Origin: an uncultured beta proteobacterium
Lineage (GTDB): Bacteria > Pseudomonadota > Gammaproteobacteria > Burkholderiales > Burkholderiaceae_C
DNA length: 10,227 nt
NCBI GenBank assembly: GCA_903920405.1
Contig: CAIXMC010000290.1
Location: forward strand, 1-10,227
Direction of reading: 5' to 3'
Below are positions 1-5,431 of this stretch, in pieces. Positions within the stretch are counted from its first letter, which is position 1. Each line of letters starts with the position of its first letter. The notes beneath the pieces were generated by a model. That model searched no databases. It had not been told where the DNA came from and saw only the letters and a list, made by a program, of their open reading frames with translations. The position numbers were made by a program, and so were the translations under genes.

Positions 1-294
1 CTCCCAGTGCAATGTTGACCCAACTCAAACGAATGGAGGAACTGTTGCCTACACCCAACAGCAATGCGAAGCCTCGACTCCGCCAGGAACGCGCAAAGCC
101 GTTGTGGCGGCCGATGAGACGTTCGTCAGATGATGATCCTGGTGCTGATGGATTTATCCTCGGGTTACCTGGTGCTGGAGTCCATTGAGAATGATCGTAG
201 CTTTGATACTTGGTTTTCTACGACAGAACCACGTTTGAATGCGGCGAGGTGTGGAAGACAAAGTACCCTAAAAAAAGTAGAGGCAAGGGCATGA
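1..294 (+). pseudogene. Frameshifted transposase-like gene fragment
   Basis: No intact ORF is present, but protein-like stretches appear in succession in three plus-strand frames. One frame gives LTQLKRMEELLPTPN (about 14-60). A second gives RKAVVAADETF (about 92-122). A third, from about 127, gives QMMILVLMDLSSGYLVLE, continuing as SIENDRSFDTWFSTTEPRLN to about 240, with a stop at 292. Read together they resemble one segment of a DDE-type, RNase H-fold transposase-like family, with the Asp of ADETF followed by the strand ILVLMDLSSGYLVLE. From memory this is like proteins annotated with DUF6399. At least two frameshifts (near 95-105 and 120-130) and loss of all downstream homology mean it is dead. 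The 5' part lies outside the window. The family name is recalled, not searched; the broken-frame pattern is seen directly. Confidence 0.5.
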
Positions 295-338
295 ATCAGT
301 GTCAAATGGGTCAATGAATCCGCTCAACTCGTCTCCAC

Positions 339-363
339 ATTGAATCGCACACGCTTGCCATTA
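339..363 (+). promoter_or_regulatory. Possible heat-shock (sigma32-type) promoter for htpX
   Basis: ATTGAAT (339-345), a 12-nt spacer, and CCATTA (358-363) resemble the sigma32 pattern CTTGAAA-N11-16-CCCCATNT, about 55 nt before the htpX start. htpX is a heat-shock gene in enterobacteria, which makes this a reasonable place to look. The -10 match is partial and no good sigma70 pair was seen nearby. Speculative. Confidence 0.25.
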
Positions 364-379
364 CCATTAGGGCTGTCTT

Positions 380-406
380 GCGACCCATCAGGGTGTCGCT
401 TTTTTT
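380..406 (+). terminator. Terminator-like hairpin plus T7 in the htpX leader
   Basis: GCGACCC (380-386), loop ATCA, and GGGTGTCGC (391-399) pair as a 7-8 bp stem with a single bulged T, followed immediately by seven T (400-406). This is the form of a Rho-independent terminator. It ends only 12 nt before the htpX ATG at 419. It may end transcription from upstream, or act as an attenuator or structured 5' leader of htpX if the promoter lies further upstream. Confidence 0.5.
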
Positions 407-418
407 CAAAGGGAAATC

Positions 419-1312
419 ATGAAACGCATACTGTTGTTTGTTTTAACCAATGTCTTGGTGGTCGCTGTGCTGGGCGTGGTGGCCAGTTTGTTGGGGGTCC
501 ATCGTTATTTGACTTCCAGTGGTTTGAATTTGGGGGCGCTTTTGGGTTTTGCCCTGGTGATGGGCTTTGGGGGTGCCCTCATTTCCTTGCTCATCAGCAA
601 ACCCATGGCCAAGTGGACTTCAGGCGTTCGCGTCATTGAGCAACCCTCTGATGCGGATGAAGCCTGGATCCTTGAAACTGTCCGAAAACTGTCGGAACGT
701 GCTCATATCGACATGCCCGAAGTCGGTATTTTTGAGGGCGATCCCAATGCCTTTGCCACGGGTGCATTTAAAAATTCAGCCCTGGTAGCAGTGAGCACAG
801 GGTTGTTGCAAGGCATGACGCACGAAGAAATTGAGGCTGTACTCGGCCATGAAATTGCCCATGTAGCCAATGGTGACATGGTCACGATGACTTTGATTCA
901 GGGAGTGATGAACACCTTCGTGGTGTTTTTAAGCCGCGTCATTGGCTATGCGGTGGATGGTTTTCTTAGGAAGGGCGATGACCGCGACTCTGGCCCCGGG
1001 TTAGGCTACATGCTCACCACCCTTGTGCTTGACATTGTTCTGGGATTTGCAGCCGCCATGGTGGTGGCCTGGTTTAGCCGTCATCGGGAGTTTCGTGCCG
1101 ATGCAGGTGCAGCGCAATTGATGGGGCGCAAACAACCCATGATCAACGCTTTGGTGCGGTTGGGAGGAATAAAAACCGGCGAACTTCCCAAGAGTGTGGC
1201 CGCTTTTGGCATTGCAGGCGGTATTGGACAACTGTTTTCCACGCATCCCCCGCTGGAAGACCGCATTGCCGCATTGCGAAATTTTCAAGCGAAATCGCCG
1301 GGTGCTGTGTAA
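419..1312 (+). CDS. htpX: Protease HtpX, membrane-bound zinc metalloprotease (M48B)
   Basis: HtpX is an inner-membrane zinc endopeptidase that helps degrade misfolded or damaged membrane proteins alongside FtsH. The 297-aa product has the family's usual length and architecture: two N-terminal membrane segments (about 4-26 and 35-60), then the catalytic motif HEIAH (144-148), two more hydrophobic segments (about 155-180 and 197-218), and the third zinc ligand in the sequence [10 protein letters not shown] (E224). The conserved C-terminal [14 protein letters not shown] block follows at 274-287. All zinc and catalytic residues are intact. The ATG at 419 has a weak purine-rich Shine-Dalgarno (AAGGGA) close upstream. 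A terminator-like hairpin lies at 380-406 and a possible heat-shock promoter at 339-363. The next gene starts 1 nt after the stop, so the two are almost certainly co-transcribed. The identification is firm; the regulation is inferred. Confidence 0.97.
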   Translation: MKRILLFVLTNVLVVAVLGVVASLLGVHRYLTSSGLNLGALLGFALVMGFGGALISLLISKPMAKWTSGVRVIEQPSDADEAWILETVRKLSERAHIDMPEVGIFEGDPNAFATGAFKNSALVAVSTGLLQGMTHEEIEAVLGHEIAHVANGDMVTMTLIQGVMNTFVVFLSRVIGYAVDGFLRKGDDRDSGPGLGYMLTTLVLDIVLGFAAAMVVAWFSRHREFRADAGAAQLMGRKQPMINALVRLGGIKTGELPKSVAAFGIAGGIGQLFSTHPPLEDRIAALRNFQAKSPGAV

Positions 1313-1313
1313 C

Positions 1314-2258
1314 ATGATTCCTGACGATATTCCTCTTGATTCCAATGACGATGGGTTCACCGTGAGTGAGCGCGCCCGTGCGGCCTCGCGCAGCACCTGG
1401 GTCAGCGTGGGCGTCAATGTGGTTTTGGCTGCCCTACAAATCACTGCGGGTGTTTTTGCAAAATCGCAGGGGTTGATCGCTGATGGCATTCACTCGCTCT
1501 CTGACCTGATTGCAGATTTTGTGGTGCTGGTGGCCAATCACCACAGTCAGAAAGATGCCGATGCGCACCATCCTTATGGGCATCAGCGATTTGAAAATGC
1601 AGCATCATTGGTATTGGGGGCTTTGTTGCTTGCCGTGGGGGTGGGAATGCTTTGGCAGGCTGCGGGTAAATTGCAAGAGCCAGACACCATCGCCATGGTG
1701 CATCCCGTTGCGCTGTGGGTGGCAATGGGCGCACTGGTTGCCAAAGAACTGCTGTTTCGTTACATGCTGAGGGTGGCCAAACAGGTCAAAAGCAGTATGT
1801 TGGTGGCCAATGCCTGGCATGCCCGCTCGGATGCGGCTTCGTCGCTGGTGGTGGCTTTGGGCATTGTGGGTAACTTGCAGGGCTACCCTATTTTGGACCC
1901 CGTTGCTGCTGCGATTGTTGGTTTTATGATCAGCAAAATGGGCTGGGGGTTTACATGGGATTCACTCAACGATTTAATGGATTGTGCCGTGGATGAAGCC
2001 GAAGTGCGGGCTATTCGCATGACACTGTTGCACACCCCTGGTGTGAGCAATGTTCACGAGCTACGCACGCGCAAAATGGGCGACATGATTGTGGTGGATG
2101 TGCATCTTGAAGTAGAGTCCACCCTGAGCGTGGAAAGAGGGCACGACATTGCCGTGTTGGCCCGAGAACGTGTGATGAAGCGCCACCGTGTGCTGAATTT
2201 GTTGTCGCACGTGGACCCGTTCAAATGTCCGGATCTGGATCACGAACCACTGGAGTGA
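1314..2258 (+). CDS. Cation diffusion facilitator (CDF) family metal exporter, zinc-type
   Basis: This 314-aa membrane antiporter should export Zn(II) or related divalent metals against protons. The six-helix CDF domain is visible from about residue 28 to 215. The transport-site residues are H60 and D64 in TM2 (IHSLSD) and H169 and D173 in TM5 (WHARSD). This HD-HD set is, from family knowledge, associated with zinc preference. The signature HHPYGHQRFE (85-94) follows TM2. A cytoplasmic ferredoxin-like C-terminal domain (about 225-302) ends in the conserved HVDPF. The ATG at 1314 is preferred over an in-frame upstream start at 1194, which would overlap htpX by more than 100 nt. The arrangement TAA-c-ATG gives a 1-nt gap from htpX and no clear Shine-Dalgarno, pointing to translational coupling. 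The exact metal cannot be fixed from sequence. Confidence 0.94.
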   Translation: MIPDDIPLDSNDDGFTVSERARAASRSTWVSVGVNVVLAALQITAGVFAKSQGLIADGIHSLSDLIADFVVLVANHHSQKDADAHHPYGHQRFENAASLVLGALLLAVGVGMLWQAAGKLQEPDTIAMVHPVALWVAMGALVAKELLFRYMLRVAKQVKSSMLVANAWHARSDAASSLVVALGIVGNLQGYPILDPVAAAIVGFMISKMGWGFTWDSLNDLMDCAVDEAEVRAIRMTLLHTPGVSNVHELRTRKMGDMIVVDVHLEVESTLSVERGHDIAVLARERVMKRHRVLNLLSHVDPFKCPDLDHEPLE

Positions 2259-2262
2259 GATA

Positions 2263-2286
2263 CGGGTGCGATTCAAAGTGATGTGG
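2263..2286 (+). repeat. Dispersed repeat A, copy 1
   Basis: A 24-nt stretch containing GGGTGCGATTCAAAGTG, starting 4 nt after the CDF stop codon, recurs at 10008-10031 in the same orientation with a single mismatch (A/T at the eighth base of the quoted string). Both copies are intergenic or nearly so. A 23/24 match 7.7 kb apart is unlikely by chance. It marks a dispersed intergenic repeat of unknown origin. Confidence 0.6.
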
Positions 2287-2300
2287 AATTCTCTGTAGCT

Positions 2301-2354
2301 TGTAGAAGCGGCTTCCAGCCGCTTCTTTAAATGCGGCTGGAAGCCGCTTCTACA
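2301..2354. repeat. REP-like nested palindrome (perfect 22-bp inverted repeat)
   Basis: Arms 2301-2322 and 2333-2354 are perfect reverse complements around a 10-nt AT-rich loop (TTCTTTAAAT). Each arm is built around the repeated core GCGGCTTCCAGCCGC, and the left side alone can fold (GAAGCGGCT-tcc-AGCCGCTTC). Such paired palindromes resemble REP/BIME elements in intergenic DNA of Proteobacteria. It lies between convergent genes (CDF on +, the glycosylase-like gene on -) and could stabilise or terminate both mRNAs, although neither side carries a T run typical of an intrinsic terminator. Confidence 0.75.
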
Positions 2355-2368
2355 GTGGGCAAGATGGG

Positions 2369-2388
2369 GTGCGGATCAGGAAGTCTGA
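2369..2388 (+). repeat. Dispersed repeat B, copy 1
   Basis: GGTGCGGATCAGGAAGTCTG (2369-2388) matches two other sites. Bases 2371-2388 match 9492-9509 in the same orientation with one mismatch. GGTGCGGATCAGGAA also appears reverse-complemented at 9354-9368. This copy overlaps the last codons and the stop of the minus-strand glycosylase-like gene, whose C-terminus therefore seems to be supplied by the repeat. Confidence 0.6.
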
Positions 2389-3269
2389 GATTCAACAATG
2401 TCTTGTGCCAGGCACAAATCAGCCCAGGCACCGGCTTTGTCCTTGCCTGATCGCAATAAAGAGTCGGGTGGATACGTGACCACTACCGGCACGCCGGCAT
2501 AGCGCCACACTTGCAAGCGCAATTGGGCCAATGGGAGTTGCGTCAGTTCTGGCGGTGATTCACTGAGCAACACCTGCCTGGCAAACCGACCCATCGCCAC
2601 AATCACCTTGGGTTGAACCAGTGCGATTTCACGGCGAAGGTAATGTTCGCATTGCGCAAGCTCGGCAAGCTCAGGCACACGGGGCAAAGCAGGTCGGCAC
2701 TTCAACATCAGCGTCAGGTAAGCACGTTGCCGTGGTGTCTGTGAATCATCCTTTTCAACGGTCATACGCTCTGCACCCACTGCAGCCAACATGTTGGTCA
2801 GCAACCTACCAGCAGCACCTGCAAAAGGCGTTGCGGCGCTTATTTGATCATCGTCGGGAAGGTCGCCTGCGATCAGCCAATCACAAGGTTTGAGGGCGGG
2901 TGCAGGGGTGAACACAGGGCGGCCTCGTCCCGCACTCATGGCACACGCCTGGCAACGATGGATGGCGTCTGTCAGCTCAGGCCACTGCATGGTGCTGATG
3001 TTGTCTGGCAGACTGCCTAATGGGTGTGCCGGTGGTTTGGCGGGTTCTGGCCTGATTGGTGTGTGTGCTGGCCTAGTGCGCGGGTGAGTGGCCGAAGAAT
3101 GAGCACGATTTAGGCCTGTAACGCTTGATGGTATTGCGTTGGCCACTATTGTATTGGTAGCTGTTTGAGGAGGTAATGCTGCGGGTTTGATGGCCTCCCC
3201 AGGCCACCAGACATGCACCTTCATTTCTTCCAGCATGGCGCGTTGACGACTGTCCAGATGGAGTTTCAT
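2376..3269 (-). CDS. Family 4 uracil-DNA glycosylase-like protein with eroded active-site motifs
   Basis: The product is a 297-aa relative of the iron-sulfur uracil-DNA glycosylases (family 4/UDGa), which remove uracil from DNA in base-excision repair. Numbering is from the ATG at 3269. The four cysteines expected to bind a 4Fe-4S cluster are present: C106 and C109 (HRCQAC), C191 (LKCRP) and C207 (QCEHYL). The block QPKVIVAMGRFA is also typical. The usual GE(A/G)PG..ED motif reads GDLPDDDQ, and the usual H-P-x-x-L-L-R motif reads TYPPDSLLR, so the conserved His is replaced by Pro. Activity is therefore doubtful. Residues about 30-90 form a Pro/Ala-rich linker. The ATG at 3269 lies 4 nt after the rimI stop and fits the MxLxxRQRAML start of homologs. 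A GTG at 3293 would overlap rimI by 20 nt. It is the last gene of the tsaB-rimI operon. The final codons overlap repeat B. Confidence 0.85.
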   Translation of the reverse strand: MKLHLDSRQRAMLEEMKVHVWWPGEAIKPAALPPQTATNTIVANAIPSSVTGLNRAHSSATHPRTRPAHTPIRPEPAKPPAHPLGSLPDNISTMQWPELTDAIHRCQACAMSAGRGRPVFTPAPALKPCDWLIAGDLPDDDQISAATPFAGAAGRLLTNMLAAVGAERMTVEKDDSQTPRQRAYLTLMLKCRPALPRVPELAELAQCEHYLRREIALVQPKVIVAMGRFARQVLLSESPPELTQLPLAQLRLQVWRYAGVPVVVTYPPDSLLRSGKDKAGAWADLCLAQDIVESQTS

Positions 3270-3273
3270 GGGG

Positions 3274-3762
3274 CTATTGTCGCTGGATTGCACAGTTCAT
3301 GACCAAAGCATCTTCACGCAGGCCGTTGGCGCACGGGTAGTAGCCAGGTCTTGAACCCACACAGCGAAAACCGTGTGTGGTGTAGAGGTCAAAAGCGCGT
3401 GTGTTGCTGGCGCGCACTTCCAGCCACAGCCATTGCGCATTCTGCCCATAAGCCCACAATGTGAGTGTGTTGAGCATGATGCGGGCATAGCCTTGTCGTT
3501 GATGTTCTATGGCGACGGCCATATTGAGCAGATGGGCCTCTTCAAACCCTTTCATCATCACAAAATATCCCAACACACGATTTTCATTCATAAGCAATTG
3601 GGCATGGTAGCCGCTGCTCAGACAGTCGGCAAAGTGCTGGCGCTGCCAGGGATAAGCGCGGGCTTGCTGATCAATCGCAGTGACGGCATCCAGATGCTGC
3701 GGCTGCATGGTTTCAAATTGCACGGATGGCGCTGGTCTCATGAAACTGTTGCTTGTGGTCAT
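3274..3762 (-). CDS. rimI: RimI-type N-alpha-acetyltransferase (GNAT)
   Basis: The 162-aa GNAT-fold enzyme transfers acetyl from acetyl-CoA to protein N-termini, classically of ribosomal protein S18. The acetyl-CoA-binding motif A is visible as HQRQGYA (87-93) following LLNMAVAIE. Further on, LEVRASNTRAFDLYTTHGF (114-132) contains the conserved E115 and Y127 that align with RimI catalytic residues, and YYP...EDALVM lies near the C-terminus, all characteristic of RimI. The length is slightly above the usual ~150 because of an N-terminal extension; M8 at 3741 is an alternative start. The ATG at 3762 lies 3 nt after the tsaB stop, showing tight coupling. The tsaB-rimI order is common in Proteobacteria. 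The call is firm; the actual substrate is inferred from the family. Confidence 0.93.
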   Translation of the reverse strand: MTTSNSFMRPAPSVQFETMQPQHLDAVTAIDQQARAYPWQRQHFADCLSSGYHAQLLMNENRVLGYFVMMKGFEEAHLLNMAVAIEHQRQGYARIMLNTLTLWAYGQNAQWLWLEVRASNTRAFDLYTTHGFRCVGSRPGYYPCANGLREDALVMNCAIQRQ

Positions 3763-3765
3763 TGG

Positions 3766-4503
3766 CTATTGGATATGACGGCTTGATGGCTTAACGGCTT
3801 TGGCGATGCGTTCTTGTGTGGTGTAGGCCACTTTATCGCGAATGTAAGTGGGCAGTGCCTGTGCAGCAGGCAGAGCATGTCCGCCAGCCAGCAGTGCGGG
3901 TGCCAGGCGCAACAAGGCCGCAGCCGTGGGCAGGGCGGTTTCTCGTGGCGTGTGCTGAAAACGTAGCGGAAGCCTATCGCCATAAGTGGCAAAAACATTG
4001 CCGGCCAGCCAGTCGCCTTCTCCATCGAGGTACTCGGGCAGGATGACGCGCTGATGACGGGTGGAATGAAAGGACTTGCCGTCAAAAAAATAGTCAGCCG
4101 TGTAGATTTCATCCATGCGTGCATCCAGCATGGCTGTCACGGAAAACGCCTCTGTCAGCCCCCTTTGCCAACGCGCTGTTTCAGCCACGGCCAACAGGCT
4201 ATCAACACCCAGCACAGGCACATTCACCGCAAAAGCCAGACCTTGAGCCACCGAACATGCTGTGCGCAAACCAGTAAAAGAGCCTGGCCCCGCACCAAAG
4301 ACAATGGCAGACACATCACAAAATTGAAGGCCAGCCTGTGACATCAAGTCTTGTAGCGCGGGGATAAGCACCACGGACGCATGGGCGCCACCTGGCGCTG
4401 TGTATTGCCAGAGACAAGTCTGACCATCGCCCCCATCACCACGTTGAACGGCAATGGAAAGGGTCTCGGTACCGGTGTCAATGGCGAGCAGGTTATGAAT
4501 CAA
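3766..4503 (-). CDS. tsaB: tRNA threonylcarbamoyladenosine (t6A) biosynthesis protein TsaB
   Basis: TsaB partners TsaD and TsaE in transferring the threonylcarbamoyl group to A37 of ANN-decoding tRNAs, an essential cytosolic modification. The 245-aa product shows the ASKHA-fold signature: LLAIDTGTETLSIAV at the N-terminus, GPGSFTGLR (72-80) with SVAQGLAF after it, MLDARMDEIYTA (125-136), and the C-terminal LPTYIRDKVAYTTQERIA. No ATG is available near the conserved N-terminus. The start is taken as TTG at 4503, supported by a GAGG Shine-Dalgarno 5 nt upstream. It is first in the operon tsaB-rimI-udg-like, with a 7+7 bp palindrome and a weak promoter upstream at 4537-4586. The downstream gene starts 3 nt after its stop. 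Confidence 0.95.
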   Translation of the reverse strand: MIHNLLAIDTGTETLSIAVQRGDGGDGQTCLWQYTAPGGAHASVVLIPALQDLMSQAGLQFCDVSAIVFGAGPGSFTGLRTACSVAQGLAFAVNVPVLGVDSLLAVAETARWQRGLTEAFSVTAMLDARMDEIYTADYFFDGKSFHSTRHQRVILPEYLDGEGDWLAGNVFATYGDRLPLRFQHTPRETALPTAAALLRLAPALLAGGHALPAAQALPTYIRDKVAYTTQERIAKAVKPSSRHIQ

Positions 4504-4508
4504 ATCAG

Positions 4509-4512
4509 CCTC
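4509..4512 (-). promoter_or_regulatory. Ribosome binding site supporting a TTG start for tsaB
   Basis: On the minus strand GAGG is followed by CTGAT and then TTG. The 5-nt spacing and the lack of any ATG in frame near the conserved LLAIDT motif make the TTG the best start. A TTG start may keep TsaB translation low. Confidence 0.6.
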
Positions 4513-4536
4513 AATAGAATTGATGCGTAACAGGGG

Positions 4537-4555
4537 TTTTGTACCAGATACAAAA
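4537..4555. promoter_or_regulatory. Operator-like palindrome upstream of tsaB
   Basis: TTTTGTA-CCAGA-TACAAAA is a perfect 7+7 bp inverted repeat with a 5-nt centre, 34-52 nt before the tsaB start. It lies just downstream of a weak -10-like hexamer (4558-4563), so it would cover the transcription start, a position typical of repressor sites. The cognate regulator is unknown. It could equally form a weak RNA hairpin. Confidence 0.4.
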
Positions 4556-4557
4556 TG

Positions 4558-4586
4558 GTTTTATGCCCCATAAACAATAGCAACAA
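4558..4586 (-). promoter_or_regulatory. Weak candidate promoter for the tsaB operon
   Basis: On the minus strand TTGTTG (4581-4586), a 17-nt spacer and TAAAAC (4558-4563) form a poor sigma70-like pair (3/6 and 4/6). It is listed because the operon needs a promoter in 4504-4620 and no better pair was seen. A second small inverted repeat, TTTATG-CCC-CATAAA (4560-4574), overlaps it. Confidence 0.25.
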
Positions 4587-4620
4587 ACGCTTACTGGACG
4601 GGCGCTACAGGGTGTTTTTG

Positions 4621-4914
4621 CTATAAAAGTTTGACCAGTGCAGCGGTAGAGGCTACGGCTACGGCAATGAATGTGCCTAGCTTGACAGTTAAGCGCAATT
4701 CCATAGCTTGTATATCTTTCGTCAAAAACTCAATTTTGTTGTCAATTTTGTTTTCAAGACGAACAATGTCTGCTTTTGTCGCCACTGTGGTGTCAAGTGC
4801 CTCTGCTAAAGAATCCCTTTGTGCCTGGGAAAAAGCAGCCGCTTGTTCACGAGGCATACCGGCCTTTTCAAGCCGTTCCACGAACTTGAATGTGTCAAAT
4901 GTGATGGTACTCAT
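4621..4914 (-). CDS. DUF1640 (CCDC90/MCUR1-like) small coiled-coil tail-anchored protein
   Basis: This 97-aa protein matches the bacterial DUF1640 pattern as I recall it: a head starting MSTITFDTFKFVERLEKAG with the helical AxAFSQAQRDSLAEAL (26-40), then a heptad-like stalk (about 44-75, ATKADIVRLENKIDNKIE...), and a single C-terminal hydrophobic segment (79-97, LGTFIAVAVASTAALVKLL) with no cytoplasmic tail. The family shares a head-stalk-membrane anchor plan with the mitochondrial CCDC90/MCUR1 proteins. Bacterial function is not established. The ATG at 4914 has no strong Shine-Dalgarno. It is divergent from the hicAB remnant, and a 7-bp palindrome (4962-4980) lies 47-66 nt upstream. It is separated from tsaB by 117 nt and is probably its own unit. 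The fold is fairly sure, the role unknown. Confidence 0.8.
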   Translation of the reverse strand: MSTITFDTFKFVERLEKAGMPREQAAAFSQAQRDSLAEALDTTVATKADIVRLENKIDNKIEFLTKDIQAMELRLTVKLGTFIAVAVASTAALVKLL

Positions 4915-4961
4915 GCCGCACAGTTTACATCCGGCTCAAGCCATATACCGACATTGCAGTT

Positions 4962-4980
4962 CTCGACATTTTGTGTCGAG
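4962..4980. promoter_or_regulatory. Palindrome in the divergent DUF1640/hicAB spacer
   Basis: CTCGACA-TTTTG-TGTCGAG is a perfect 7+7 bp inverted repeat with a 5-nt centre, extendable by one G-T pair. It lies between the divergent DUF1640 gene and the hicA-hicB remnant, where an antitoxin operator for an ancestral hicAB operon would be expected. Whether a protein binds it is unknown. It overlaps the formal TTG start of the remnant ORF. Confidence 0.35.
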
Positions 4981-5381
4981 GGTACTTGTACGATAGCCAT
5001 GTGTCTCAACTTCGGAGCACAGAGTTGTGCGTAACAGGCAGCCACCACATACTGGGCAACGGATCACGCAAAGTGACCGTACCGGTGCATGGCACAGCCG
5101 ATGTTCTGACCCTGTGCCTGGAAGAGCGCATTGAATCTGGCGATGCGCTTCCTGTTGCCAGCCTGGTCAATGGCGGGGTGTGGATAGAACCCGCTGCGGC
5201 CATGGAAGTGCGAACAGTTCGCCTGGCTCAGGGGCGCACGCTGGCCGAATTAGCGCGTGCGCTGGGCACGTCATGGGCGGCTGCGCAAAAGCTGGAAAGC
5301 CCTCGCGCCAACCCCACCATCAAGCAGCTTGAGCGCACGGCTGCCGCGCTTGGAAAACGCCTTGTTTTAAGTGTTGAATAG
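4971..5381 (+). pseudogene. hicA-hicB toxin-antitoxin remnant fused in frame by internal deletion
   Basis: The open frame (136 codons from a TTG) reads as two halves of a HicAB locus. Residues 22-41, GSHHI...RKVTVPVHG, are the HicA toxin core, an mRNA interferase with a dsRBD-like fold, and they include the catalytic-type His after GS. From about residue 45 the sequence switches to HicB. DVLTLCLEERIESGDALP resembles the end of the HicB N-terminal domain. ELARALGTSWAAAQKL (93-108) is the helix-turn-helix, and AAALGKRLVLSVE is the usual HicB end. Missing are the HicA C-terminus (KDL..GTL..ILKQAG), the gene junction, and about the first 50 residues of HicB, consistent with a deletion of roughly 200 nt. 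The only ATG in frame is internal (5201) and no clear Shine-Dalgarno is present. It is most likely a fossil. A DNA-binding mini-protein from the HicB half is possible. Confidence 0.7.
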
Positions 5382-5412
5382 GCATCTGACGCGCTCCCAG
5401 TCTGTGTTGGTA

Positions 5413-5429
5413 GCTATTGATTGAATAGC
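5413..5429. terminator. Weak hairpin between convergent genes
   Basis: GCTATT-GATTG-AATAGC forms a 6-bp stem between the plus-strand hicB remnant (ends 5381) and the minus-strand HD-GYP gene (ends 5432). It is followed on the plus strand by ATTTAT. It is AT-rich and without a good T run, so at best a weak bidirectional terminator. Confidence 0.25.
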
Positions 5430-5431
5430 AT

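Noticed and set aside
340..639. 99-aa plus-strand reading frame across the htpX start
   Set aside because: It is out of frame with htpX, starts inside the leader hairpin region and has no protein family signal.
1194..1313. Upstream start for the CDF gene giving a 354-aa protein
   Set aside because: It would overlap htpX by over 100 nt, and the extra 40 residues do not look like a CDF N-terminus.
1001..1489. 162-aa reading frame on the minus strand
   Set aside because: It is antisense to the strongly supported htpX and CDF genes and its product has no domain-like features.
2301..2354. Classical Rho-independent terminator between the convergent genes
   Set aside because: The stem is perfect but neither side is followed by a T run, so a REP-like element is the better description.
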